A stretch of 64,000 nucleotides of DNA from Mesorhizobium sp. M9A.F.Ca.ET.002.03.1.2 (GCF_003952365.1 NZ_CP034443.1:6193001-6257000); one strand, 5' to 3'; shown: positions 1 through 8,753, counted from the first letter of the stretch. Notes: generated by a model not told the origin, from the sequence alone. Made by a program: numbers and translations.

Positions 1-819
1 GTTCCGGCCGGTGCCTTCAGGACAACAAAAGAGGCTTTGGCCGGCGACGGCACGAAGCAGGCACTGCAGACGATCGGGATCAACGAGCCGGTTCTCGCAA
101 CCAAGATCACAGGCCCCGGCCAGCGCGCCACGCTTTCGGCGGTGCTCGGCGAAGGCATGAAGGCCGTCTCTATCAGGGTAAACGACGTGCTTGGCGTCGC
201 CGGATTTGTCTTTCCCGGCGATCGTGTCGACGTGCTGCTGACGCGCACAGTGCGCGGCGATGGCGGCCTGGACAAGAGTTTTGTCGACGTGCTGCTGCAA
301 AGCATGAAGGTGCTCGCCGTCGACCAGGTCGCCGACGAGAGCAAGGACAGCCCGACGGTGGTGAAATCAGTCACGCTCGAGGCTAGCACCAGAGATGCCC
401 AGAAGCTTACCTTGGCCGCCGGCGCCGGCCAGTTGTCGCTGGCGCTGCGCCAGGCAGCCGCCAGCGAGGGCGAGACGACCGACCGCGTCACGCTTTCCGA
501 CCTGACCGGCGACACGCCGGCCGACGTCGCCGCCAAGCAGGCCGAACTCGCCAGGCAGGCTGCCGCCGAGGCTGAGGCCGCGGCCGAGCGCAAGCGCGCC
601 GACGACAAGTTCGCCGGGCTGACCCAGGCAGTGGAGAAGGTGGGAAGCCGCCTTGACGAACTGGGCAAGGTAAAGCCGGCCGTGGCGCCGGCGCCCGAAG
701 TGCAGGAAGTCGTCAAGGAAGTGGTCAAATATGTGCAGCCGGAGCCGCCGGCTCGAGCGACGGTCAGCGTCTATCGGGGTGTGAAGTTCGAAACATACGA
801 CGTGCCGCGACAAAAATAA
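1..819 (+). CDS. cpaB: Flp pilus assembly protein CpaB (RcpC family), 5'-truncated by the window edge
   Basis: The frame is open from base 1, so the N-terminus lies outside the window; the first in-frame TTG (37) is probably not the start. The remaining ~272 residues begin with the SAF/RcpC-type segment, including the KAVSIRVNDVLGVAGFVFPG stretch and the nearby VDVLLTR, which is the hallmark of CpaB/RcpC. The C-terminal third is Ala/Glu/Lys-rich and probably forms a coiled coil (about residues 175-240). CpaB is a periplasmic component of the Tad/Flp secretion channel, thought to work with the secretin CpaC. It is directly followed by cpaC (68-bp gap), which supports the call. The upstream part of the tad locus must lie to the left. 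Confidence 0.9.
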   Translation, partial: VPAGAFRTTKEALAGDGTKQALQTIGINEPVLATKITGPGQRATLSAVLGEGMKAVSIRVNDVLGVAGFVFPGDRVDVLLTRTVRGDGGLDKSFVDVLLQSMKVLAVDQVADESKDSPTVVKSVTLEASTRDAQKLTLAAGAGQLSLALRQAAASEGETTDRVTLSDLTGDTPADVAAKQAELARQAAAEAEAAAERKRADDKFAGLTQAVEKVGSRLDELGKVKPAVAPAPEVQEVVKEVVKYVQPEPPARATVSVYRGVKFETYDVPRQK

Positions 820-887
820 TACCGGCGATTAAGATAAGCTTAAGAATAAGGGCGTCCGAATCAGCCGGCATAAAGGGGGTAGCGTAG

Positions 888-2327
888 ATGCGTATGTTCT
901 GGGGACTGATAGCGGCAGCCGCACTGGCCTGTTTTGCATTACTGCCTCTAAGCTCCGCAGCTCATGCAGCCGACCGCAAGATCGATGTATCGAACCCCAG
1001 CGTCCATCGTATTTTCCTGCCCATGTCGCAGTCGGTGACGGTCCAGGTGAACGCCACTCTGGGCGACATCGTCGTCGGCGACGAGAAGATCGCCGACGCC
1101 CAGCCAATGACCGACCGCACGCTCTATGTCATCGGCAAGAGCGCCGGCACCACCACCGTCAACCTCTTTTCAGAAGACAAGCGCTCGCTTGGCGTGATCC
1201 AGATCGAGGTTGGCGTCGACGTGAGCGACATGGCGCAAGCGATCCGCCAGGTGGCGCCCAGGTCGCGCATCGATATCGGTTCGGTCAACGGCAAGGTCAG
1301 GCTTGGCGGCCATGTCAAGGACGGCGCCACGCTGGCGGCGATCATGCAGGTTGCGCAGCAATACGGGCCCGACGCGATCATAAACGCAGTGACCGTCGAC
1401 GACAGCCAGCAAGTAAACCTCGAAGTGCGGGTGCTGGAGGCCAAGCGCAATGCCGGCCGTGATCTTGGCGTGTCCATCAGGAGCAGCAACGGCAGCGGCA
1501 CGACCCGCACCGGGACCGGCGTTGCCGCCGTCGATGAGGACGGTGTCGTGCTGGGACCGGGAAATCTTCTTAGCAACCTACTGTCGAATTCGACTCCGTT
1601 CGGGGCACTGATCACCCGCGTTATCAACAGCGATGTCAAGGTCGACCTGATCATCGAGGCGCTCGAAGCCAAGGGCGTGGTGCGCATGCTTGCTGAACCA
1701 AACCTCACCACGCTCTCCGGTGAACCAGCCAATTTCAACGCCGGTGGTGAGGTGCCGATTCGCCGCCTCGTCGACGACGAGGTGGTCATCGAATACAAGC
1801 AGTTCGGCGTCAATCTGCAGTTCACGCCGATCGTGCTCAACGACGACAAGATCAACATCAGGCTGGCGCCCGAAGTGAGCGACCTCACCGGCTTCACCAC
1901 CGCCGGCGACCCGATCTTCACCAACCGCAAGCTGGCGACTGTCGTCGAACTGCGCGACGGGCAGAGCTTCGCGGTCGGCGGGCTCTTGTCCAGCAAGAAC
2001 ACCAAGATCCAGGAACAGGTTCCATGGCTCGGCCAGGTGCCGATCGTCGGCGCGCTGTTCAAGAATTCGAGCAACCAGAAGGAAGAGACCGAACTGGTTG
2101 TCATCGTCACGCCGCACATCGTGCGCCCGGTAAAGCCTGGCGAGCAACTGGCGACACCGTTCGACAAGACGCGGCCGGCCAACGACCCGGAATTCTTCAT
2201 GCTCGGTCAGCTCGAAGTGACCAAGGACATGGTTCGCAAATATGAACTGGGCGAAGGCGTCGTCGGCCCGTACGGCCACATGCTCGACCTGAAATCAAAG
2301 GACAAGATGCTCTATGTCAAGAAATAG
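888..2327 (+). CDS. cpaC: Flp pilus secretin CpaC (RcpA family)
   Basis: The 479-residue protein starts at an ATG preceded by AAAGGGGG. It has a Sec signal peptide (hydrophobic stretch at about residues 5-24, Ala-His-Ala cleavage region). An N-terminal pilus/BON-like segment follows (residues 30-170), and the C-terminal secretin domain spans about residues 200-420, including VRMLAEPNLTTLSGEPANF and the amphipathic GQSFAVGGLL region. CpaC forms the outer-membrane ring through which Flp pilins exit. Length and domain order match the family. Its 3' end overlaps the next lipoprotein gene by 14 bp, which suggests translational coupling. Confidence 0.93.
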   Translation: MRMFWGLIAAAALACFALLPLSSAAHAADRKIDVSNPSVHRIFLPMSQSVTVQVNATLGDIVVGDEKIADAQPMTDRTLYVIGKSAGTTTVNLFSEDKRSLGVIQIEVGVDVSDMAQAIRQVAPRSRIDIGSVNGKVRLGGHVKDGATLAAIMQVAQQYGPDAIINAVTVDDSQQVNLEVRVLEAKRNAGRDLGVSIRSSNGSGTTRTGTGVAAVDEDGVVLGPGNLLSNLLSNSTPFGALITRVINSDVKVDLIIEALEAKGVVRMLAEPNLTTLSGEPANFNAGGEVPIRRLVDDEVVIEYKQFGVNLQFTPIVLNDDKINIRLAPEVSDLTGFTTAGDPIFTNRKLATVVELRDGQSFAVGGLLSSKNTKIQEQVPWLGQVPIVGALFKNSSNQKEETELVVIVTPHIVRPVKPGEQLATPFDKTRPANDPEFFMLGQLEVTKDMVRKYELGEGVVGPYGHMLDLKSKDKMLYVKK

Positions 2328-2598
2328 CGCCTTGATCGTCCTTTTGTGCGCCGGCGCACTGACAGGCTGCGCCGCCGACTACCTGAACAACTACGACACG
2401 ATGACGTTGGCGTCGGGCGACACGCAGAAATACAATTCGCTGCTGCAGACGGTCGAGCCGCTCAATCCGGCGTCGAAGAACACGACTATCGAGGGCGACG
2501 GCGTGCGCGCTGCCAACGTTGCCCAAAGCTACAGGATACCACCGCCACCGCCGCCACCGCCGTCCATCACGGTCAATGTTGGCAACACCGGGGATTGA
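2314..2598 (+). CDS. small lipoprotein in tad locus, polyproline C-terminus
   Basis: The 94-residue product has a short hydrophobic signal ending in a lipobox, LTGC (Cys at about residue 18), so it is probably an outer-membrane lipoprotein. The middle part (YLNNYDTMTLASGDTQKYNS) is hydrophilic, and there is a run of eight prolines near residues 77-84. It overlaps the end of cpaC by 14 bp and sits where CpaD (TadD/RcpB-like accessory proteins) is usually encoded. It is far shorter than CpaD (~200 residues) and I do not see CpaD similarity. It may be a secretin-assembly pilotin, but that is inferred from position only. Confidence 0.75.
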   Translation: MSRNSALIVLLCAGALTGCAADYLNNYDTMTLASGDTQKYNSLLQTVEPLNPASKNTTIEGDGVRAANVAQSYRIPPPPPPPPSITVNVGNTGD

Positions 2599-2628
2599 AC
2601 AGAGGAATGCGGATCAGCGTCAGGGAAA

Positions 2629-4200
2629 ATGAGGGATCCTGGCGTCAGGGGAGCTAACAGTAAGGCCATGCTGCGGATTGTTCGCGCGTTCTGGCACGAT
2701 CAAAGGGGAATAGCGCTGATACTGGTCAGCATCACGCTGCCGGCAATCATCGGCTTTTCCCTGCTGGCGATCGACATGAGCCGGGTCAACAACCTCCACA
2801 ACGATCTTCAGAAGGGCGCTGACGCGTTTGCGCTAGCGGCGGCAGCGGAACTGGACGGAAGCAGCGGTTCCTGGGCGCGGGCCGAACGCGCCATGGCGAT
2901 GCTCGTAGACAATGAAACCAATTTCTCCACGGCGGGGAGGTTTACGCTAACCTCGGGGCAGCCAGGCGGCGCACTGAACTGCAACAGCGCCGGAAACATT
3001 TCCTGGTGTTTTCTGGAGGCCATTCCAGCCTCGGACGCGACCCAGATAACAACGGCCAACCAGGCCAGCTATCTTGCCGATGCCGATCCGGTAGTCGGAG
3101 AGGCGGAAACGCGGTTCATCCAGGTGACAGTCGCTCCCCAAGGGTTTGCCGCGATCTTTCCCGCCTCATTTGTGACATCCGGCGCCAGCAACAGCTTCAA
3201 TGTCGGGGCAGTCGCGGTAGCGGGCTTCACCTCCGGCGTCTGCGATTTTACACCGGTCTTCATGTGCAATCCCTATGAGATGGTGAACGGGACAAACAAT
3301 GCCGGGGGTTATACACTTGAGCAGGCCGTTTCCGATCCGGCCGTGCGCCGCCGGCTGATCGAACTGAGGAAGGTCGGAAACGGGGCTGCGGCCGGTCCCG
3401 GCAACTTCGGCTTCCTCGAGCCTCCGCCGAATGTGGGAAATGGTGCCCAAGCGCTGGCTCAGACGATCGCAACGTCGACGCCAATTGGCTGCTACAATTC
3501 CGCGAACGTAACGACAAAGACCGGTCAGAATGCCGGCCCGGTGCAAGATGCCTTCAACGTTCGTTTCGGGATTGGAGCTAACGGCAACCATTTCAACAGC
3601 CCCGAGTACGGTCCGGCCGCCAATGTCCGAAAAGGGGCGATACAAACCACTGGCAGCGCTAATCAATGCCCTGCCATGAACAAGCTTTCATTCACCGAAG
3701 CCGGAACGATGGGCCTTCCGCGCGATGCGACAACGCCGTATCTGGCCGGCCGGATGGGCGACGGAAATTGGAATTTCTCTGGCTATTGGAGCACCAACTT
3801 CGGTTCGGCTGCCTATCCAGCGTCATGGGACACGACCAAGCCGACGCGCTATGAGGTCTACCGTTACGAGATATCGGCCGGGTTGGTGGGCACCGCGTCG
3901 ACCGGTGGAGAGATCGGAACGCCGCCCGCAGCTTGCCAACCGCCTGTCACGACAGTCGATCGCCGGTTGCTTTATGGCGCTATCCTGAACTGCAATGCAC
4001 TCGAAGCTGCGGGCAACGGCCTGTCCGGCCATAGCACCAATCTGCCGGTCGAAGCCTTCGGCAGCTTCTTCCTCACTGAGCCTGTTCCCTCGGCATCGGA
4101 AGATGCGTCGGTGATGGTCGAACTGGTCGACGTAACCGGTGGTGCCGGCCAGGGTACGCTCGACAATTTCCTTCGCGACGAAGCTCAGCTCTACCGGTGA
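2629..4200 (+). CDS. TadG-like pilus assembly protein (TadE/G N-terminal domain)
   Basis: The product is 523 residues from ATG 2629. An in-frame ATG at 2668 (starting MLRIVRAFWHDQRG) would give a more typical TadG N-terminus, but its ribosome-binding site is less well spaced. After a DQRGIALI motif comes one hydrophobic helix (about residues 28-50) and a conserved ADAFALAAAAELDG segment typical of TadG. The long C-terminal part (residues 80-520) is Gly/Asn/Thr-rich, contains scattered Cys pairs and is probably periplasmic. TadE/TadG proteins are pseudopilin-like membrane proteins needed for Flp pilus assembly. The stop overlaps the start of the next TadE gene (GTGA). Confidence 0.82.
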   Translation: MRDPGVRGANSKAMLRIVRAFWHDQRGIALILVSITLPAIIGFSLLAIDMSRVNNLHNDLQKGADAFALAAAAELDGSSGSWARAERAMAMLVDNETNFSTAGRFTLTSGQPGGALNCNSAGNISWCFLEAIPASDATQITTANQASYLADADPVVGEAETRFIQVTVAPQGFAAIFPASFVTSGASNSFNVGAVAVAGFTSGVCDFTPVFMCNPYEMVNGTNNAGGYTLEQAVSDPAVRRRLIELRKVGNGAAAGPGNFGFLEPPPNVGNGAQALAQTIATSTPIGCYNSANVTTKTGQNAGPVQDAFNVRFGIGANGNHFNSPEYGPAANVRKGAIQTTGSANQCPAMNKLSFTEAGTMGLPRDATTPYLAGRMGDGNWNFSGYWSTNFGSAAYPASWDTTKPTRYEVYRYEISAGLVGTASTGGEIGTPPAACQPPVTTVDRRLLYGAILNCNALEAAGNGLSGHSTNLPVEAFGSFFLTEPVPSASEDASVMVELVDVTGGAGQGTLDNFLRDEAQLYR

Positions 4201-4733
4201 TGGCGATGATCGGAGCGCTGTACTATCATCTCCACAGATTTCGACGCGAGCAGCGCGGCACGGCTCTCGTCGAAATGGCGCTGATCGCGCCGCTGATGCT
4301 GGTCCTGTCGGCGGGCGTGTTCGAATTCGGCAATCTGATCCACAAAAAGCTGCTGATGGAGGCCGGCCTGTCGGACGCGGCGCGCTTTGCAGCGCGCTGC
4401 AACAGCCAGCTGTACACCAAGGCAGGGTTAGCGGCGATAAACTGCGCCGATATCGCCAGCAACATCGCGGTGTTCGGCAATGCTGCGGGGGTAGGGAATG
4501 CGCGTATCGCCGGCTGGCAAAAGGCGAATGTGACGGTGACCATTGCCGCCTCAGGCTCGTGCCATGACGCCGTGGTCGCAGGTGTCACCCAATATCGCTC
4601 CACCAGCGCGCAGGTCTGCATCGTCAGGGCAGCGGGGACGTTGGCCTATAGTGGCATCGGAATGCTGTCGCTGGTCGGCATCGGGCCCATGACACTAAAT
4701 GGCTTTCACGAGGAGCGGTTGATCCGGTTCTGA
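4197..4733 (+). CDS. TadE-family pilus assembly protein
   Basis: The 178-residue product starts at GTG in a GTGA overlap with the upstream TadG-like gene; ATG at 4200 or 4206 are alternatives. The N-terminus carries the TadE signature EQRGTALVEMALIAPLM with the conserved Glu of the pseudopilin helix, then FEFGNLIHKKLLMEAGLSDA. The single membrane helix spans about residues 22-45 and the remainder is periplasmic. It is a likely minor pilin or adhesion-related component of the Flp pilus. The pairing with the next gene (also TadE) is usual for tad loci. Confidence 0.87.
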   Translation: MMAMIGALYYHLHRFRREQRGTALVEMALIAPLMLVLSAGVFEFGNLIHKKLLMEAGLSDAARFAARCNSQLYTKAGLAAINCADIASNIAVFGNAAGVGNARIAGWQKANVTVTIAASGSCHDAVVAGVTQYRSTSAQVCIVRAAGTLAYSGIGMLSLVGIGPMTLNGFHEERLIRF

Positions 4734-4735
4734 TT

Positions 4736-5383
4736 ATGATCAGGCGTTTCGCAACATCGGAAGACGGCGCAACGATGGTGGAGATGGCCATCGTATCTAC
4801 ACTGCTGTTTACCCTTGTCCTCGGTTTCGTCGATTTCGGCTATGCCCTCTATCAGTGGAACGCCGCCACCAAGGCCGTCCAGCTCGGCGCACGTCTGGCC
4901 TCGATTTCCGATCCGGTTGCCACCGCGCTAGCTACAGCCGCACCGACGACGACACCGGGCGCTCCGGTCATTGCTGCGGCCTACGGACCATTCGCCTGCA
5001 CTTATACTGCTGGCACAGGGGCCTGCAGCAATGGCGGCTCATTCAATGCAGTCAATTTCAGCCGCGTCTTCCGCGGCGATACGACAAACACCAATGACGA
5101 CGCCTGTCCGATAATCACCCCAGCCCAGCGACTCACCACGCGGCCTGGAATGTGTCATTTCTTTCCTGGCCTCAGGCGCGACAACGTCGTCATCACCTAT
5201 TCCGCCACCGGCCTGGGCTACCAGACCCGGCTGGGCGGACCGGTGCCGACAATCACCGTCAGTCTTCAGAACCGGACCTTCCAGTTCTTCTTCCTCGGTG
5301 GCCTGCTCGGATTCGGAAACCTCGCCATGCCCTCCATGCTGAGCACGGTTACGGGCGAAGACCTGAAGAGTACATCCCCATGA
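4736..5383 (+). CDS. TadE-family pilus assembly protein
   Basis: The 215-residue product begins three bases after the previous stop. The signature EDGATMVEMAIVSTLLFTLV with the conserved Glu sits at residues 9-27 and is followed by FVDFGYALYQWNAATKAVQLGARLA, typical of TadE (pseudopilin-like helix). The C-terminal part has four Cys residues (in FACTYTAGTGACSNGG, DDACP and GMCHF), which suggests periplasmic disulfides. The stop overlaps the cpaE ATG (ATGA at 5380-5383), so the TadG-TadE-TadE-CpaE genes are translationally coupled. Confidence 0.86.
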   Translation: MIRRFATSEDGATMVEMAIVSTLLFTLVLGFVDFGYALYQWNAATKAVQLGARLASISDPVATALATAAPTTTPGAPVIAAAYGPFACTYTAGTGACSNGGSFNAVNFSRVFRGDTTNTNDDACPIITPAQRLTTRPGMCHFFPGLRRDNVVITYSATGLGYQTRLGGPVPTITVSLQNRTFQFFFLGGLLGFGNLAMPSMLSTVTGEDLKSTSP

Positions 5384-6543
5384 ACGCCATCAACACCAAA
5401 GTCCTCCCAACCAAACGAAAGCAGGTCGCCCTCTTCTCCTCGGATCCGCAGTTCAAGCGCGAGGTGGCGACGAGGCTCGACGCGCTGGCCATCTATGATG
5501 TCAGGATTTCCGAGACAGACGACTTTCTCAAAGGCCCGCCCGCCGACATGCGTCCGGGCATCGTCATCCTCGACCTCGGCAATGGCGAGCTGCTCGGCAA
5601 GCCCGGCATTGTCGAGGCGCGCGCCTTGTGGGCGGCGGTGCCGCTGATCGCGGTTTCCGGCGAATTGACGTCGGAACGGACGCGCGTTCTCGTGCGCATG
5701 AACGCCTCGGACTGGCTGCACAAGCCGCTCGACGCCAAGGAACTGCTGAACGCGGTCACCTTCCACGACACCGGCAACCAGGGCACCAAGAGCCGGATCA
5801 TCACTTTCATCAGCGCCAGCGGCGGCGCCGGGGCTACGACGCTCGCTCTGTCGGCGGCGGAGTTCCTGGCGTCGAAATCCACCGAACGTGCGGCTTCGAC
5901 CTGCCTCGTCGACCTCGATTTCCAGAGCGCCAATTGCGGCGCCTATCTCAACCTGTTCAATCAGTTCGATCTGGCCGGCATCATCGGCCAGCCGGAAAGG
6001 CTCGACGTCGAACTGATGGACGTCATCAAGCTTTCGCGCCCCTCCGGCCTGACGCTCTATTCATTCGAGAGGCCGCAACTGCCGTTCGAGCCGCAGGGCG
6101 CCGATTTCGTGTTCCGGCTGCTGGACCTCGTCGCCTACCGGTTCGACGACATCGTCATCGATTTGCCGAATATCGAAACCCCCTGGCAGGATTCCGTGCT
6201 TTCGACAAGCGACGAGATCTTCATCGTCTTCGAGCTCAACGTCGCCTCGCTGCGGCAAGGCAAGCGGCTCTACAAGAAGATCCGCGAGCTGCGCGGCAAT
6301 TCGGTGAGCATCACGCTGGTCGCCAACAAGCACAAGCGCAAGTGGTTCGGCAACCATTTCTCGCGCGGCGAACTCGAGAAGATCTTCAAGGCGCCGCACA
6401 TCAAGTCGGTCAGCCTGGACAACGCGCTGCTGACCGATGCTTTGAACCGCGCCATCCTTCCTTTGGAAGTGGATGCGCGGGCACGATTCAACAAGGATTT
6501 GAAGCGGATGTTCAAAGAGCGGATCGATGACGCTGCCCGGTAG
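5380..6543 (+). CDS. cpaE: CpaE/TadZ-family pilus-localisation ATPase
   Basis: The 387-residue product has a pseudo-receiver domain at about residues 14-128 (VALFSSDPQFKREV, VILDLG, WLHKPLDAKEL) fused to a ParA/MinD-like P-loop domain. The Walker A loop reads SGGAGATT (about 147-154) and lacks the signature lysine of the MinD KGGxGK motif, as is common in TadZ/CpaE. The A' strand LVDLDFQSAN follows at 176-185. CpaE/TadZ positions the Tad machinery at the cell pole. The ATG was chosen for the ATGA overlap with the preceding tadE; the frame is open further upstream, but that part is out-of-frame tadE. Genes for CpaF, TadB and TadC do not follow, which is unusual. Confidence 0.9.
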   Translation: MNAINTKVLPTKRKQVALFSSDPQFKREVATRLDALAIYDVRISETDDFLKGPPADMRPGIVILDLGNGELLGKPGIVEARALWAAVPLIAVSGELTSERTRVLVRMNASDWLHKPLDAKELLNAVTFHDTGNQGTKSRIITFISASGGAGATTLALSAAEFLASKSTERAASTCLVDLDFQSANCGAYLNLFNQFDLAGIIGQPERLDVELMDVIKLSRPSGLTLYSFERPQLPFEPQGADFVFRLLDLVAYRFDDIVIDLPNIETPWQDSVLSTSDEIFIVFELNVASLRQGKRLYKKIRELRGNSVSITLVANKHKRKWFGNHFSRGELEKIFKAPHIKSVSLDNALLTDALNRAILPLEVDARARFNKDLKRMFKERIDDAAR

Positions 6544-7117
6544 ATACCGCATCGTCCCGACGCTGGCCGGCGCCTGCGTCATGGGTCTGGCCTTGGGGAT
6601 GCCGGCCTGGGACTTGGCCCATGCCAGATCCGCGCTATCGGACCGGCCGCCGCTGCCGGCAATGGGGCCCAGCCTTCGCAAGACGGTTGCTCTCCAAACC
6701 ACGGAACTGCCCGGCACGATCATCATCCGCAAGGACGAGAAGGCGCTCTATCTGGTGACCCGGCAGGGCGAGGCGCTGCGCTACCAGATCAGCGTCGGGC
6801 GCGACGGCTTTGGCTGGACCGGTATCGTCAAGGTGGGGGCGAAAACGGAATGGCCGGAATGGCGCCCGCCCACGGAAATGCGCGCCCGCCAGCCGGAGCT
6901 GCCGGAAATGGTGCCCGCCGGTCCCTACAATCCGCTCGGCGCCAGGGCACTCTATCTGCTGCGGGACGGGCGCGACACGCTCTATCGCATCCACGGCACC
7001 AACGATCCCAAGGGCATCGGCTTCGACGGAACATCGGGATGTTTCCGCCTTACCAACACCGATGTGATCGATCTCTTCAAGCGCGTCTCTGTCGGCGCAA
7101 AGGTGGTGGTCCAATGA
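6527..7117 (+). CDS. L,D-transpeptidase (YkuD/ErfK family)
   Basis: The 196-residue product has an N-terminal hydrophobic segment (residues 10-32, ending Ala-His-Ala) likely to be a signal peptide. The YkuD domain shows HGTN at 156-159 and TSGCFRLTN at 169-177, with the catalytic Cys at about 172; the canonical His before Gly-Cys is replaced by Ser. Such enzymes crosslink meso-DAP peptides in peptidoglycan or attach proteins to it. The start overlaps the cpaE 3' end by 17 bp and the stop overlaps the next gene (ATGA), so it is probably cotranscribed with the tad genes and may remodel the wall around the pilus machine. That role is inferred. Confidence 0.85.
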   Translation: MTLPGRYRIVPTLAGACVMGLALGMPAWDLAHARSALSDRPPLPAMGPSLRKTVALQTTELPGTIIIRKDEKALYLVTRQGEALRYQISVGRDGFGWTGIVKVGAKTEWPEWRPPTEMRARQPELPEMVPAGPYNPLGARALYLLRDGRDTLYRIHGTNDPKGIGFDGTSGCFRLTNTDVIDLFKRVSVGAKVVVQ

Positions 7118-7722
7118 CGATGATCAGCGATCCGGACATGCCAGCAATCAGTATTGGGCCGGTCATAGACGTTAGGCCGGGAACCCACACTGGAGAGCAA
7201 GCTGTCGCAGGCAAACCGAGCAATGCAAGGATGATCGGCATCGCCGCCGGCGCCTTGCTGTTCACGGCGGTGAACACAACCTGCGCTGTCTATCTCTACC
7301 GCACCATCAGCGATCTGCGCTTTTTGGAAGGGCGGCTGGAGCAGCTCGGTTCGTTCGAGCAACGGATCGCAGCCCGGCTCGATACTGTCAACAACGGCTT
7401 TCAAAGCCGGTTCGAAAAACTGGACAGTCAGCTGCAGGGCAGCTTCAACGACGTCAAAGGCAGTATTGCCCAGCTTGAACGGAACCTGCCCCTGGACAGC
7501 GACGACGACATGGCGAGCGTGGTGGAGCCTCCCGTGGTCACGACCAGCATCATGGCGGAAGCATCCACCGATCTTAGTGAAGAAGCAACCGAACCCAGTG
7601 TCGTTGATGTGCCGCGCCCGCCCAAAAGGAGGATCGCGGCAGCGCTGCCCCCTGCCCCAAACCCCTCCTACCAGCGCATAAAGCAGCCCGACGGCAAGGT
7701 CCATTACAAGAAAATCAACTAG
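7114..7722 (+). CDS. coiled-coil membrane protein of unknown function
   Basis: The 202-residue product begins in an ATGA overlap with the L,D-transpeptidase gene. It has a ~40-residue cytoplasmic N-terminus, one membrane helix (about 41-60) and a heptad-like region (about 65-125: ISDLRFLEGRLEQLGSFEQR and following) predicted as a coiled coil. An acidic/Pro-rich linker and a basic C-terminus (PPKRR, KKIN) follow. I do not recognise a family. Tight coupling to cpaE and the transpeptidase suggests that it belongs to the same envelope function. The frame is open further upstream, but that part overlaps the transpeptidase gene and is a shadow. Confidence 0.72.
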   Translation: MTMISDPDMPAISIGPVIDVRPGTHTGEQAVAGKPSNARMIGIAAGALLFTAVNTTCAVYLYRTISDLRFLEGRLEQLGSFEQRIAARLDTVNNGFQSRFEKLDSQLQGSFNDVKGSIAQLERNLPLDSDDDMASVVEPPVVTTSIMAEASTDLSEEATEPSVVDVPRPPKRRIAAALPPAPNPSYQRIKQPDGKVHYKKIN

Positions 7723-7746
7723 AAGCGACAGGCATCGAGAACGGTT

Positions 7747-8070
7747 TTGCGTTCATCTGCATTCGGAGCTGCCGTCATCTTGTTGACACCGATCGGGAGC
7801 GCGACGGCTGCAACCTGCTACCATGTCGTCAATGTCGACTTTTGGGACGTGCTCTACATCAGATCGCGGCCAAGCCACCTTTCCAGGGCGGCGGGCGCGA
7901 TCGCTCCCGATCACAACGGCATCATCGTGGCCACTGGCTCATGCCGGCCGACCGGGGCCGACCGAAAGCGGCAATGGTGCCCGGTCACTTACTATCCGTT
8001 GCCGTCAGTCAGCCTGGACGGATACGTGAAGGCCTATTTCGTGGAAACCACGGCGTGCCCCGGGTCCTAG
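7747..8070 (+). CDS. small secreted SH3-like domain protein
   Basis: The 107-residue product starts at TTG 7747 and has a clear signal peptide (residues 1-21, ending SATA). The mature part has four Cys residues and a bacterial SH3-like pattern: VVNVDFWDVLYIRSRPS, then GSC, WCPVTY and GYVKAYFV. Such periplasmic SH3 proteins may bind peptidoglycan or protein partners. It lies 24 bp after the coiled-coil gene and may be the last gene of the tad-linked operon. It overlaps the convergent gene at 8067 by 4 bp. The SH3 call rests on the RSRPS/WCPV pattern only. Confidence 0.68.
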   Translation: MRSSAFGAAVILLTPIGSATAATCYHVVNVDFWDVLYIRSRPSHLSRAAGAIAPDHNGIIVATGSCRPTGADRKRQWCPVTYYPLPSVSLDGYVKAYFVETTACPGS

Positions 8071-8603
8071 AGATCCCGCTGCAGGACAATAAGCTGTACG
8101 GTGAGCGCCTCGGAACGCTGTCGTGCTTCGCCGAGAAACGCAACATGAGTGTAGGCGCAGGCTGCAGCGCCCAGAAGCAGCACCAGTCTGTTCTGCCATG
8201 TGAAATCGAGCATCAGCGAAAACGGAAGGCCGCTCGGCGCGGTAAACGCCGCAATCGTGCTCGCTGTTTCAGAATGGCTGCTGGACGCGATCATCAGCGC
8301 GGCGAACAGCAGTGCGACGTGGTTGGCAAGAAAGAATGCGGCCGACTTTCTCGTCCGGCAAGCCATCCAGCAGACGATCGATGCAGCGGTCAGGATGGCG
8401 GCATCAAGGACCATTGAACCGCCCAGATAGAGGTCGACCTGCTGCCAGAACATGGTCGACAAAGGGCGCAGTTCAAGCCAGATCCGCCACATGGCGGGGC
8501 TGGCCGGATAGGTTCCCAGCAGGAATGTCGCTGCTCGCTCCCCTGCGAGAATCAGAAGGATGAGAGCCGGAAAGGCAAAAAGCAGAATCGGCTTGCGCTT
8601 CAT
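8067..8603 (-). CDS. hypothetical integral membrane protein
   Basis: About 178 residues from the ATG at 8603, chosen because GGGGGG stands 4-5 bases upstream; the frame is open to 8624. Four or five hydrophobic helices are visible: an N-terminal one after MKRKPILLF, one around GSMVLDAAILTAASIVCWM, one around FLANHVALLFAALMI, and one at LVLLLGAAACAYTHVAFL. I do not recognise a family. It stands alone on the minus strand, convergent with the SH3-like gene and upstream of a degraded TetR gene. Confidence 0.6.
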   Translation of the reverse strand: MKRKPILLFAFPALILLILAGERAATFLLGTYPASPAMWRIWLELRPLSTMFWQQVDLYLGGSMVLDAAILTAASIVCWMACRTRKSAAFFLANHVALLFAALMIASSSHSETASTIAAFTAPSGLPFSLMLDFTWQNRLVLLLGAAACAYTHVAFLGEARQRSEALTVQLIVLQRDL

Positions 8604-8685
8604 GTTCCCCCCGGCCGTCGACAAGCAGAATAGACTGCAAAGATTGCGCGAGGCTTAATGGAAGGCGCGCTCCGAAGGGGTAAAA

Positions 8686-8735
8686 AGTAGTGTGCTGAGA
8701 GTTCTGCAAAGGTAGTGTGCTGAGAGTTCTGCAAA
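8686..8735. repeat. 25-bp tandem duplication
   Basis: The 24-base unit starting GTAGTGTGCTGAGAG occurs at 8687-8710 and again, identically, at 8712-8735 (period 25 bp). A partial echo, CGCTGAGAG, follows at 8738-8746. The repeat lies immediately downstream of the broken 3' end of a TetR pseudogene. It may be a scar of a mobile element or of replication slippage; I cannot assign it to a known insertion sequence. Confidence 0.8.
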
Positions 8736-8753
8736 TTCGCTGAGAGAGGGCGG

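Noticed and set aside
8686..8735. CRISPR-like repeat
   Set aside because: There are only two copies in direct tandem, without spacers; it is a simple duplication.
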